This document shows positions 25,046 to 35,891 of a DNA stretch of 60,000 nucleotides, one piece after another. How positions within the stretch are numbered: the stretch's first letter is position 1; each line of letters starts with the position of its first letter. The notes beneath the pieces were generated by a model. That model ran no database searches. It was not told the DNA's origin and saw only the letters and a list, made by a program, of their open reading frames with translations. Origin of the DNA: Antedon mediterranea (Eukaryota; Echinodermata; Crinoidea; Comatulida; Antedonidae); contig NC_092670.1 of assembly GCF_964355755.1 (NCBI RefSeq), positions 32,167,795 to 32,227,794 of the forward strand, in the 5' to 3' direction. Made by a program: the position numbers and the translations under genes.

Positions 25046-25207
25046 ACTGCTTTCTATTATCTCAGAATAGGACTATTAGTAATACTACGACAAATATGGG
25101 CTGAACAAAAAGTTAATTTGTTGTTATAGACATATGTAAATATGTATGCATGTAAATATAGTGTACGGCATGATAACTATACATTTCAACACAATAACAG
25201 AGATTTA

Positions 25208-26870
25208 GATAGTCATAGTCATAGTCATATATACTTTATTGTCCATTTAAAAAACAGAAATGTGATTTGAAAACTGGCAAAATACAAAAATATAAAATAC
25301 AATTTACAAAAACACACACAAAAAGTTAAGAGGCTAAAAATTGTTAAAATTAGATAAAAATTATAGGTTACATTTTACCTTTGTACTCTGGAGTTATATA
25401 AGTGTATAGCATTAGGTACAAACGAGCACCTAAACCGTTTTGTTTTGGTATTAAGTGCACGTAGTCTTATGCCAGAATTCATGAGAGCAAATTGTTTGTG
25501 AAGAGGATGTGTTTCATCATCAATGATACTTTTTACTTTTTTTAACACATTTTCTTTATACAAGGATTCAACATCAGGTAAGTGCTGTCCTACTAGTCTA
25601 ATTGCTCTATTTCCTATTCGATTAAGTTTAATTTTATCTTTTTGCATTGTATTACCATAAAAACAAACATTACAAAAAAGTATTACACTGAGAATTACAG
25701 AGTTATAAAACAATTTAAGTATAGTTTTGTCAATTTGTAGGTACTTCATTTTTCTTAAAATAAACATCCTTTGGTTGGCTTTGCATGTGGCTTTATTTAC
25801 ATTATTTATCCAATTTAGCTTATTGTCAATTATACAACCCAGATATTTGTACTCATTTACTACTTCAATCTCATTTTCATTTATAATCAGAGGTTCTAAG
25901 GGTTCTTTAATTTTCCTAAAATCAATTTGCATTTCTTTTGTTTTCTTTATGTTTAGTTTCAGGTTGTTATTGCAGCACCAGTGATAAAAATCACATCCTA
26001 GTTGTCTATAGCTTGTTTCATCATTGCCAGTAATGTATCCAGTGATGACTGTGTCATCTGCATATTTTACTATACAACATTCATTTGAATTGGCTCTGAA
26101 ACTGCTGGTGAACAGTGAAAACAACATTGGGGAGATAACAGACCCTTGTGGCGTGCCAATGCTAACAGTTCTTTTATCAGATAAAATACCGTTTAGTTTA
26201 ACATACTGGAACCTTTTTGTTAAGAAATTATATATCCATGAAGTCAATGTGTCGTTTACGTTCATTTCTTTAAGTTTGCGTACTAATGAACCAGGTTCAA
26301 CGGTATTAAAAGCACTAGAAAAATCTATATACAAACATCTTACATATGATTTAGGCACATCTAAATGTTGGTAAATATTATGTAAGTGGAAGAGCACAGC
26401 ATCTTCAACACTTCTATTACTCTGATAGGCAAATTGGAGAGGATCGAGAAACAATTTGGTCTGATCAAGCAACTGCCTAAGTACAATCTTTTCTAGGCAC
26501 TTACCAACATTGGATGTGATAGCTATTGGCCTATAGTCATTAAGTTCCTTGGGATTTTTTATCTTAGGAATAGGTGAGATACAGGCCGTTTTCCATTGAT
26601 TGGGCACTGTACCACTTGCTAAACTCTCATTAAAAAGTTTGGTATATATCGGTGCCAACTCTTGGTTGCAGTATTTAATAACACGATTTCCAATTCCATC
26701 AGGGTCAGTACTTTTACCAGGCTTTACTTTGGCGAATACATTACGCACATCAACTACATTTATGACTGCATTGTTTACTAATGAAGATTCTATTACTCTT
26801 TCGTTCATCTTGAGTTGGAGTGATTTTGTGCCGTTTTGTTTTGCGCAAGCGCAAGATCATGCTTAGAATG
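25208..26870 (-). mobile_element. 5'-truncated non-LTR retrotransposon with intact RT
   Basis: The RT frame is at 26808-25375. The 3' end shows a (ATGACT)3 tail (plus strand AGTCATAGTCATAGTCAT near 25212-25229), a usual end for CR1/L2-type LINEs. The endonuclease region is missing on the 5' side. The 5' limit is uncertain. Confidence 0.75.
25375..26808 (-). CDS. LINE reverse transcriptase, uninterrupted (477 aa)
   Basis: The frame begins MNERVIESSLVNNAVINVVD and runs 477 residues without lesion. It shows the ordered RT blocks: KPGKSTDPDGIGNRVI, VPNQWKTACISPIPK, NDYRPIAITS, FAYQSNRSVEDAV, YIDFSSAFNTV, GTPQGSVISPMLF, KYADDTVI (the catalytic YADD), LKLNIKKTKEM and YKYLGCIID, then a C-terminal region typical of CR1/Jockey-like elements. 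The conserved Gly of SxGPDG is Asp here. It copies element RNA into DNA at the target site. With no endonuclease domain attached, this copy is probably dead on arrival, but its intact frame says it is young. Confidence 0.85.
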   Translation of the reverse strand: MNERVIESSLVNNAVINVVDVRNVFAKVKPGKSTDPDGIGNRVIKYCNQELAPIYTKLFNESLASGTVPNQWKTACISPIPKIKNPKELNDYRPIAITSNVGKCLEKIVLRQLLDQTKLFLDPLQFAYQSNRSVEDAVLFHLHNIYQHLDVPKSYVRCLYIDFSSAFNTVEPGSLVRKLKEMNVNDTLTSWIYNFLTKRFQYVKLNGILSDKRTVSIGTPQGSVISPMLFSLFTSSFRANSNECCIVKYADDTVITGYITGNDETSYRQLGCDFYHWCCNNNLKLNIKKTKEMQIDFRKIKEPLEPLIINENEIEVVNEYKYLGCIIDNKLNWINNVNKATCKANQRMFILRKMKYLQIDKTILKLFYNSVILSVILFCNVCFYGNTMQKDKIKLNRIGNRAIRLVGQHLPDVESLYKENVLKKVKSIIDDETHPLHKQFALMNSGIRLRALNTKTKRFRCSFVPNAIHLYNSRVQR

Positions 26871-29076
26871 AGTTTTATTGACAGTCGCTTTGTCGCGTGT
26901 CGAGAAAATGAAATTATCTATCATAGTACGAAACTAAATGTTACTATTCTGAAATGATTACAGTTATACAATGAAAATGAAAATGCCTAATTAAAAATGT
27001 CAACGATTACTGTTTGTTTTCTAAAAATAACATATAAACCAGTAACAGTATCTGAAAATATAAAACTGTTACAACGAAAGAAAATATCATATATGCGTAT
27101 GCATGTAGTCAGTGCTTTAGATAATTAAAATTTAATTATACAATATATACAATATTTTATTGAAAGAATTCTCGTATTAGATTCCAGCTCAGTTCGGCCT
27201 GCATTTCCGCCCTGTTCGATTTCAGAAGTTGTAGGCACAATGGTATTATTTCAGGTCATTTCAACTACAGTGGTGGCAGAGTTCCATATTTTCAACTAGA
27301 TATTGTGTATCAACTTTTCAACCAACTGTACTCATATCAAGTGTGGAGCCATTGAAGGCAACCCGGATCAACGATTGGCCAAAATTTTTTGATTTCCACT
27401 CCTTCTTGCACGTCCAATTACCAAAAGAATAACAACACTAAGCTCTACTATCAGAACATTAGAAGTATTAAAAACTGAATGCGAAATTACTATGGACTGA
27501 AACACTTGTGGGAGTCGTCTATAGAGTACCGAACAGTACTGTAGTCGTAAGAGTATATTTAAAATCGTCCAATCAGTTAAAGACGCAATGCCTACTCATC
27601 CCCGGTATCAACTCATTTGTGGAAGATCTAAACCTTTGCAAAATTGAGTGGACTAGTGATGGTACGGGATAAGCACCCACAAATTCAATTGGTGAACTCT
27701 CAATTGATAACATTTTAAAGTATAGTGTTTATTGTTTGGTAGGGCCCTTATAGGGCGGAGGTGAGGAGGCGGAGTTAATTTAAGGGAGGTGCTTATTCGA
27801 GGGATATGTTAATTTTTTTAGTTTTATTATTATGGTAACATTTATAATCAACTAAAATCCTCTAATAGATATTAAAAGTTGTAAAAAAGAATAACAAATG
27901 CTTGGTAAATTGTAGATAACAGTGCGATGAATTCTACTACAAATAGTATAATTATGTTATTATCAATATAATACAACATTGTGTGTATAAATGTGGATGA
28001 GCGTTTATTAGATTAGATTAGATTAGGGTTGTGGGGGTGGGGGAATTATTATTCAAAGTGATTTTTTATTGTGGAGGTTTTGGGCGTTTATTCAAATAAA
28101 TACCATCCTAATAATTAATACATTATTTAATTTAAACATGTTTTGAAACTTCCGCGACCGAGTGGGCCGTTTCTGCACAAGAAGGAAGACGTTTAAGATG
28201 GCTTGAAAAATGGGCAGACGTATCCCGGTACGAACGGGACACAGATAGCCCACACAGTTATTTCTGCCAGCTTACTCAATAAAACACGGCTATCGGGATT
28301 TCACTCGATTTTAAACAAAATGTCATCATATCTCCCTATGTAATTTTATAATACTATTCCCCACAATATACTCCGATGCTTTATGGCGTATATTCAATTT
28401 GATCTTTATTAATCTGCAGTATAATTTTTATATGTTTTAACTACTGTACCTTCACACGCGCGGTCCGATCCGAAAGTAAACAAAAAACTAAAATGGCTAT
28501 AGCCACTAACGACCAATTTAGTTGAAACCAGGAAGTTGCAAGCTGAACCCGTGATCGGTGAACTCATCGTGAACCCGGAAAATACTTGGACCGCGTACAA
28601 TTGGAATTGAATGAAAATCTACCGATGAAATCAGAAATTTGGTGTTAAAACCCTTTGCGTAATAATGAAAACTAATGTTATCAATCTACGTTTCGCAGTA
28701 CATCTGAGATAGATAAGGTAAGTAACCATGGCGGAGATTTGTCCGGAATTTTTTCCATTGTGGAATCAAATTCAATCAATCGTTCTTCTGCAATAACCTT
28801 TCTTACACTGAGAAAACTGATTGTCATACGACACAGACTCAGCAGCATTATTTTAAATACTACTTGTTCAGAGTTACATAATAAAAGTATGCATGTTCGG
28901 GCAAATAAAAACTATTCAATAGGCATACATACATTTGATAAATGAACAGTTTAAAGAAAAAGATTGTTATGCTTCACTATAATTATATTAAATGACAATA
29001 AAATATTGTTCACTATACTAGTGACAGATTAAATCATTATGTACACATTATGTATTAATTTTCTCCCGCCTATATT
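26871..29076. other. Intergenic DNA with LINE relics
   Basis: No intact gene is seen. A decayed endonuclease-like stretch lies near 27430-27670. A GATTA-unit run (GATTAGATTAGATTAG) occurs near 28012. A short open frame at 28739-28945 has no recognised motif. Confidence 0.4.
27430..27670 (+). mobile_element. Possible LINE endonuclease relic
   Basis: Readable pieces include YYQNIRSIKN (near 27442), a VVYRVP phrase (near 27515) and an LICG ... DLNLCKIEW phrase (near 27608-27652), in the order expected of a LINE endonuclease. Frames are broken between the pieces, so this is tentative. Confidence 0.4.
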
Positions 29077-29096
29077 ACTTCCTTGTGTATCGAAAC
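29077..29096 (+). promoter_or_regulatory. Shared upstream element of receptor copy 3
   Basis: ACTTCCTTGTGTATCGAAAC lies 113 bases before the start codon. The bases around it (TTTTCTCCCGCCTATATT) also match copy 2 closely. Confidence 0.55.
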
Positions 29097-29189
29097 TTGT
29101 AAATTAAGTTTTTAGATTTTATCATTCGTAAAAACAATACCTAACTATTGATACACATTACTCAGCATGTACTAATTTACTCAACAAAA

Positions 29190-31022
29190 ATGCTGCTCCA
29201 TATATGTCTTATGATAATAAGTTTGCTCAATGTAAGAAATGCTATTGCAGAAGAACGGTTCGTTGAGTTTGATTCTTGTTATTATACGAATGTTTGGTTA
29301 CAATCGCAGCCTGTGATGGTCATATCATTAAATAAATTCTACAGTGGTAATATAACTGAACAAGTGTTACATATAAAAACAGATGATGAGCAGCCGGTAG
29401 ACAACATAGCTCATCTGCCAGGAAAGTCTAAAACAGTCAACTGTCACTACTTTCTATCTTACAATGGACAATACGACGGAATATACACATGCCATGATGA
29501 TGACAATAAACAATATGTGATTTCTTCAGGTGATGTCAAAAAATATCAGCCCCCTGAATATTATTATTGGAGAATTTCCTGTGAAGATTTCGTTCAATAT
29601 ATGACAGAAGGTGATGAAGTAGTAATTACTTGCAAAGTGACAAATACATCATTGAACAACAAAAACTATAAACTAACAATAGGATGGATCCAAGGAAAAC
29701 ATAGCATTACACAGTCGTATGATTTGAATACTGAAACAGTACATTTTGATCAAATATTTAAAGGTTACAAACGGGGAGACGGTATATTCTTTTATTGTAT
29801 TTCAATAGAAAACACAATTAACAGGTTTGTAATTTCATGTCACACGTTACTCATACGAGTTTATCATAGTAGTCCTTTACTAGTGGAAATCAAGCCTATG
29901 AACGAACACGCTGTTGGTGAACATTGTTTTGAATGTCAAGCTAAAGGGGGATCTGGTCAGAAGAATTACTACTGGACATTAAATGGAAAACTACTGTCAC
30001 TGACAGAATACGATGGAAATGTTGACCATGCACAATGCTTCAAGTATTTAAAATCTGGTGATTACGTTGTCAAGTGTCTGGTGAGTACTCAGGACAAATC
30101 TGATGCGATAGAGTTCACTATCGATAATGTAGTGCCAACCGACAAACCTGAAGCAACAAGTAGCATACATACAGGGCCAAGTCAAAGTAAAGAAGATTAT
30201 CATACATTTATAATTATAATACTGGCATCAACAACAGTCAGTCTATCGATAGTAGTTTTTATTCTCGTCTATCTACTCAAACAGTCGAGAACTGCTATGG
30301 AAATTCAAAAGAAATGTGACATTATCAAAATCACAAGAAGTCAACAAAAAGAAAACGAAGACATCAATAATACAGACCTTCAAGAACCTTCAGAGAAACC
30401 ACAGGCAGTGCAACCAGAAGAAATGACTTTCTTTAGAATAACAGATGCTGATGAGAAACCGTCAACAAGCAAGCAAGTGATATCTACGATAGAAGAAAAC
30501 GAACCCTGTAAATCTAGAAAAACAGACGGAAATGTAGAAGATGTATATTATAGCATTAGAGATGATGTTTATAATGATGATGACAATGAACATTCAACTA
30601 GTAGACAGACGGAAATAAGCCTTGTAGACGAAAAGCAAAGAGATAATAATCCGTTAAAATCTACGATGAAGATTAAAAAAGACCAACCTGAAGATATATA
30701 TTATAGCATTGTAGATGATGACGATCAACATTTAACAAACAAAACAGACAAGAAACATCATAAATCAACACAAAAGTTAACAAATACAAATAAACACGTT
30801 GAAGTCTTTACAAACGAATGTTATAAGTGTCACAATGAACCTAAACAATATACGAAAAAAGTGAGCCATAAGATACAGTTCAAGATGGCAACTGAAACAA
30901 GCAAAAACAAGGAACTAGAAGACACAGTAGATGACTACATGCAGCCGATCACACAGTTATACAGCAATAAAATATACAGTACCAATGACAGTGATGACGG
31001 TTACTTAGAAATAATATCTTAA
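29190..31022 (+). CDS. Three-Ig transmembrane receptor, copy 3 (longest tail)
   Basis: This is a single frame of 610 residues. ATG 29190 opens the signal peptide (MLLHICLMIISLLNVRNAIA). The ectodomain is very close to the copy at 23048, with the same three Ig-like units (DGIYTC; GDGIFFYC; YYWTLNG ... VVKCLVST). The membrane span is at about 340-366 (IIILASTTVSLSIVVFIL). The roughly 244-residue tail is acidic and Lys-rich. In order it carries VEDVYYSIRDD, DVYNDDD, PEDIYYSIVDDD, VDDYMQP, QLYSNKIYS and DSDDGYLEIIS at the C-terminus. The repeated acidic-xYxxI motif resembles hemITAMs. This is the only open copy that keeps every tail motif, so it is the best reference for the family. Tail and ectodomain types are shuffled relative to copy 2, whose ectodomain is similar but whose tail is different. 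Likely a cell-surface signalling receptor, by inference. Confidence 0.88.
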   Translation: MLLHICLMIISLLNVRNAIAEERFVEFDSCYYTNVWLQSQPVMVISLNKFYSGNITEQVLHIKTDDEQPVDNIAHLPGKSKTVNCHYFLSYNGQYDGIYTCHDDDNKQYVISSGDVKKYQPPEYYYWRISCEDFVQYMTEGDEVVITCKVTNTSLNNKNYKLTIGWIQGKHSITQSYDLNTETVHFDQIFKGYKRGDGIFFYCISIENTINRFVISCHTLLIRVYHSSPLLVEIKPMNEHAVGEHCFECQAKGGSGQKNYYWTLNGKLLSLTEYDGNVDHAQCFKYLKSGDYVVKCLVSTQDKSDAIEFTIDNVVPTDKPEATSSIHTGPSQSKEDYHTFIIIILASTTVSLSIVVFILVYLLKQSRTAMEIQKKCDIIKITRSQQKENEDINNTDLQEPSEKPQAVQPEEMTFFRITDADEKPSTSKQVISTIEENEPCKSRKTDGNVEDVYYSIRDDVYNDDDNEHSTSRQTEISLVDEKQRDNNPLKSTMKIKKDQPEDIYYSIVDDDDQHLTNKTDKKHHKSTQKLTNTNKHVEVFTNECYKCHNEPKQYTKKVSHKIQFKMATETSKNKELEDTVDDYMQPITQLYSNKIYSTNDSDDGYLEIIS

Positions 31023-32968
31023 GTGATCATTTAGAGCAATAATAGACAAGAAATATTTCTTACAAAAAACGCTGCTCGCTTATTGAAAAACATTTTTTAT
31101 TTCAAATGTTTTTGAATGTGTCATTTTATTGTCACATAATAGTTATTTTACCTGAAAAAAATGTAATTTAAAGCAACAAATACTTAAATTGTCTGTCAGA
31201 AAATGGTTTTTGGGTTTCTTTTCTTTTTTTATACGTGAATAAATATTATTTTTTTGTTACAGAAGTGAATACTCAATTTCTGTCACTTTAGTTAATTTTA
31301 TTGCTAAGGTCAAATCTGGGGGTCACTTCATCACCCTAGATATTTCAATTGTGAAGTATCCTATTACAAACACAAACTTTAATGGACTGTTTCGATAATA
31401 ATTCAATGAATATCTGACAGTGAATATACCAGAAATGCTTAGGGATTTGTAATTTTAGCATGACATGTCCTAATAGACTCTTTCCCAGACGTTTTTTGGG
31501 TCTACTGTAGCAGCTGGAATCAATAAATCATAGTGGAGTTTCCATTTTCACAAAACTGTCTGTCCTTAGAACTATAACTGCTGCTTGCTTTAGCTTCTGA
31601 TTGAGTAGTCCTAATGGGACGTAGCGGGCTAGAGCAGCAGCGTGAAAAAAAGTTCAGTAATTGTGGAATGATTTATTATTACATTATACAGACATTAACG
31701 CATGCTACATTTTAAATGTATAATTAACCAGCTTAAGTGTTACAAGATTTTAAAAACTTTACTATAATACATTTTACTCGAATTAAACATTAATCATTTA
31801 CTATAAGAATAAAAAAAAAGATATTTATAAAAATGTCACAAGATTTTAAAAACTTTATTATATATAATATATTTGCTCGCATTATACATTAGTATCATTT
31901 ACCATATAATATAACCAAGGTTGTCTTATAAATGTATTATTCCTAACTGAATTTATCAAAGAAAAAAGTATGTATTGATTGATTTTTTTCATTATCTATG
32001 TATGGTGTTGCAAGATGAAAGTTATTCCCTATTGTAGGCATTTACTTTTGCCATTAAACCGGGTACAGTATTAGAATTGTGATGAAACTCATAATACTGC
32101 AACAAATCATAATGAACTCGCATGAGTACAGTATTATTTATCATAAACATTATCAAGGCGGCCTTATAAATGTCTATAAAATTATGTTTTAATAGAAAGA
32201 TTAATCAAGTTATTAATATTAGCTATTGTAGGCATACGAAATATAATTACCAATGTATTATTTTACTTAAACTATAAAAAAAACATTATTTAATTAGTTG
32301 TGATTGGCTTACGATATATTACGAAACTGGGATTAATCTCAGCTTCAAACGTAAATTGCGCAGCCAATCAAATAATTACTTTTTTAGTGTATATCACTTG
32401 TGTAAAAAAAATAATAATTAATATACTGTACAACTAAAATTACTTCTACTAAAAGTAATGAATGATACTGCTACTATTAAGTATTACAGTTTTATCTCAA
32501 CTGTTCAAAGTTTGTAAACATATTTATGAAGGCCACGTACTCTTACATAACATGTTATGTTTCCATTCTGTATTATTGTTATAGTTGTTTATCGGTTGAA
32601 ATATGAATAATTCGTACTTTATATAAACAGAAAATTGTAATAATAAAAGTTCTCGTACTCTATATACTTTTTGTTTTAGTTATTTTAAAAGGTTAATATA
32701 TATTGCGTGTGAAGAATTATGACTGAAAGGGAAATAAAACAATTTGTAAGTTTTAAATTGTGTTTTAGAAAAATAAATTTGAATACAATATTTCTATAAA
32801 AATAATATTAGAAAAAAACCTTTTATTGTTTGACATTAACATCGTTTGTTATACAGTATCAATAAATCACAAAACTGATGACGTAGATGATTATATTTGT
32901 GTGTTATACAAAATGATGTGTTATGTGTATATAATGGTGATAAGTTGTTTACTTGTAAAAATTCTTAT
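31023..32968. other. 3' flank of receptor copy 3
   Basis: From about 31660 this flank aligns with flanks after the copies at 35892 and 38726 (shared phrase ACATTAACGCATGCTAC), so it belongs to the family unit. From about 31850 it is nearly identical to the DNA from 40735. No gene is seen. Confidence 0.6.
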
Positions 32969-33000
32969 TAGGTGATCATTTAGAATAAAATGATCACCTA
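32969..33000. repeat. 13-bp-arm hairpin TAGGTGATCATTT
   Basis: TAGGTGATCATTT, loop AGAATA, then the exact inverted copy. It recurs at 41860-41891 through the segmental duplication. Confidence 0.85.
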
Positions 33001-33404
33001 TTGTTATTGTATGAAATCTGTATTCTTTTTATTTATTTCTTTCTGTACAGATTTTGTGTGTCAATTATCTCAAAAATTTAATTGTCAATAATCACCAAAA
33101 TTTCAAAATATATTTAAAATAATTTAGTTTAGTTATAGTTAAGTTTTCAGAGTGATCACTCATCCGTGACGTCATTTATACGCCATTTTGTGAAATCACA
33201 TTATCAATAATATCTCCATAATTCATTATCACATGTGAATAAAATTCACTACACATAAACGTCAGGTCAAAGGTAAAAATATTAGCAAATAAAAACTTGC
33301 GCGTTTCAAGGTCATGCGCGGGAAATTGCGCGTTAAAAATTTAAAAAGCTCAAAATTAAGTTTTGATCAATTTAGAGCATGAAATAGGCCATTTGCGTGT
33401 TTCA

Positions 33405-33473
33405 GGAAAAGAAACAAGCGGATCGGTGGACGATTATATGCAACCAATAAGTTACTTAGAAATAATATCTTGA
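33405..33473 (+). pseudogene. Orphan receptor tail piece 1
   Basis: An open stretch encodes GKETSGSVDDYMQPI and then SYLEIIS before a TGA. This matches the extreme C-terminus of the copy at 29190 (VDDYMQPI ... GYLEIIS) with the segment between deleted. There is no ectodomain or membrane span with it. TTTGCGTGTTTCAG just before it could act as a 3' splice site, but use as an exon is unproven. Confidence 0.65.
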
Positions 33474-35170
33474 AACTTAATCAATTAAAATTAATCGTTC
33501 AATTCATTCATTCATTCATTCATAATGGTATATTTATTAAAATCACCTTCACAGAAAAACTGAATTGTGACCCTTTTTTACATTATTAAAAGGTACTTAA
33601 AATATTTAAAATGTTTTAAAAAGATAGCATAAAATAACATCAAACATTGAGAACCACACAATACATCATATAAAAACATTAAAATAAACGAGCACAACAT
33701 CAAAACAAGTAAAAATCTAAATGACTGGCCAAGTGAATTGAAAAAAAATTACCTAACATATTATATTTGATTCTTATTACTTCAACATTATATTATAGAG
33801 AGGGATAAAATTATTTTCAATACAGAAGTAAAATCAGTTGCGGTTCCACTGTCGTGTATGGAATGGAGCTGTTACGATATTTGACAGTCCGGCAAACAGG
33901 GACAGTAAGTTTGTTTGCGCTTCGTATTCTCTGCCATATGAGACTCAAACCTACTGAGTGGAATACACTCATCTTGGCTTGAAATTACCGAGGCAAAAAA
34001 ATTGCTACAAATTTCATTATGACATACATTTAACTGTATTAAGTTACACTGATCAAGAGCTAGATTATAGTGTGAAAACAGAGGCCCTAGAATAATTTTA
34101 CAAGCTCACTTCTGGATTCGCTCTAACATTATTTCATTCAAGTTGGGTAAGACCAGAATGCCACACAGGAGCAGCGTATTCAGTTAAGGGTCTGACATAC
34201 CCAGTATAAATAGTTAATAAGTCAACAATTGGCATTTTGAATCGCTTAAGTACTTTCAACATATATAATCTACCATTAGCTTTGCTAAGCATTTTAGTGA
34301 TATGAGAGCTCCATTTAAGATCAGAACTAATGTTAACGCCTAAGATTGTAGTATTATTCACAATGTTCAACGGCTGTCCATCAATGTTGACAACATGATT
34401 AACATTTTTTCTAGAGAAATTTACACTCATAACTAAACATTTGCTAGGATTAAGTTTCATATTATTAACTGTCGCCCATTGCGATAGATCGTTTAAGTGA
34501 TTTTGCATAAAGCTAGGTTGTTTGCTAAGACGAGGTTCGACAATGGTAATATCATCAACATACTTAAATACGTCAATCGTCTTATCGTAAAAAACATCAT
34601 TAACCATGGCAAGGAAGCAGAGGGGTCCTAAGCTGGTACCTTGAGGGACACCTCCATGAATGTATTTCCATTCACTAATGGTGTCTAGATATCTAACACA
34701 TTGTGTTCTATCACTTAGAAAACTCATAATCCATGTAATTACAGATGGACGGACTTGAAATGTAATCAACTTACAGATTAATACATTGTGGTCAACATAG
34801 TAAAAAGCTTTTATAAAATCAGTAACCACTACAGTACTTTCACTTTGTTTCTTATCAGCATTTCTATAGAGAACATCCATAAGCTTAACAAGATAATGAT
34901 TAGTAGATATCCCTTTACGATACCATACTGGTTGTGGTCAAGGTTGGGATTCATGTCATTTAACAACAAACTTTAGACATGAAACTTTCTGCAATTTTTG
35001 CAAAGTGGTCAGTGAGGGAAATTGGTCTAAGTTTATCCCAAGTCGCAGGATTAGTTTTAAGAATAGGGATAACCACGGGACAACACCGTTACCAAAGGAT
35101 TAATTTATGATTGCAGCCAGAGGTTTGCTAATTTCATATGCAAATTCCTTAATTCGTAGTTAGAGAATCT
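33474..35170 (-). mobile_element. Non-LTR retrotransposon 3' part, first of two duplicated copies
   Basis: An RT frame at 34880-34134 has TDFIKAFYYVDHNVL, GGVPQGTSLGPL, FKYVDDITIV (catalytic YVDD), LNPSKCLVM and TILGVNISSDLKW. Upstream, broken frames show an EISKPLAAIIN-like phrase and KGISTNHYLVKL. Downstream of 34134 the frame is shifted but the C-terminal region continues to about 33790. The 3' end is a (GAAT)n tail (plus strand ATTCATTCATTC near 33502-33521). It is a 5'-truncated, inactive CR1/L2-like element. Confidence 0.8.
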
Positions 35171-35790
35171 TATCTTATATGAATCTATAACTCTTCCTCA
35201 ATTTAAAGATGTATTGTCCCTTGAAACACAAAAAATAAAAAAAAAATATTCTAAATTTAAATTGGCCATTTCAAGGTAATATTAAAGTTATTCACTTCAA
35301 GTCGAACATTTGAGGCAAAAACAACAAGTTTACGTAATTAACAGGTAAATTAATTTGATTACATTTCGTCTAGAAAATCGTCACGATTGAAAGTAAACAA
35401 AGATTTCAAACCACAAGTATGCATTAATGCATGATGCTAATTAAAATTGTTTACAACTCGTCGCGGTTGAGAAGGTGTTTTCACGCAGATCTTGAGGAAG
35501 TCTTATGATTATCATAGAGATATTATTCTATGTGATTATGTATACAGAGTAGCCAACTTTGACTGCACTGGAAGTCAAAGTTATTTTTTGAACAAAAAAA
35601 ACGTCCGTATTTCGGTTAAATTATTTTTTTTTTTCAACTAATTTTTGGTGAAAGTTAATAACTATTATGATAATTCAAAATGACCCACTTTTTTCGAAAT
35701 ATAAAAAAAAAATTGTTTTTATTAGTCAAAGAGATAATACATCTTTAAACATAGTTATTATATTATTCGAAAGTTCATCCGAAAAGCATT

Positions 35791-35810
35791 ACTTCCTTGT
35801 TTTGCGAAAC
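35791..35810 (+). promoter_or_regulatory. Shared upstream element of receptor copy 4
   Basis: ACTTCCTTGTTTTGCGAAAC lies 101 bases before the start codon, the same spacing as in the next two copies. Confidence 0.6.
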
Positions 35811-35891
35811 TGTACATTCAGTTATATTCAACTATTTGTAGCAACACCATCTAGATTGTGTATTCGTTACTCAAAAGATAAAGAAACAAAA

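Noticed and set aside
26024-26374. Open frame opposite the LINE reverse transcriptase
   Set aside because: It is an antisense shadow of the conserved RT core.
28739-28945. 68-codon open frame before copy 3
   Set aside because: No motif, no partner copy near other receptors, and relic-rich surroundings.
30540-31020. Classical ITAM (two YxxL/I spaced 6-8 residues)
   Set aside because: The spacing between YxxI motifs is wrong; single acidic-YxxI motifs fit better.
35667-35891. N-terminal extension of receptor copy 4 (also 44565-44789 in copy 6)
   Set aside because: The signal peptide starts at the internal ATG, the promoter-like element lies inside the extension, and other copies lack it.
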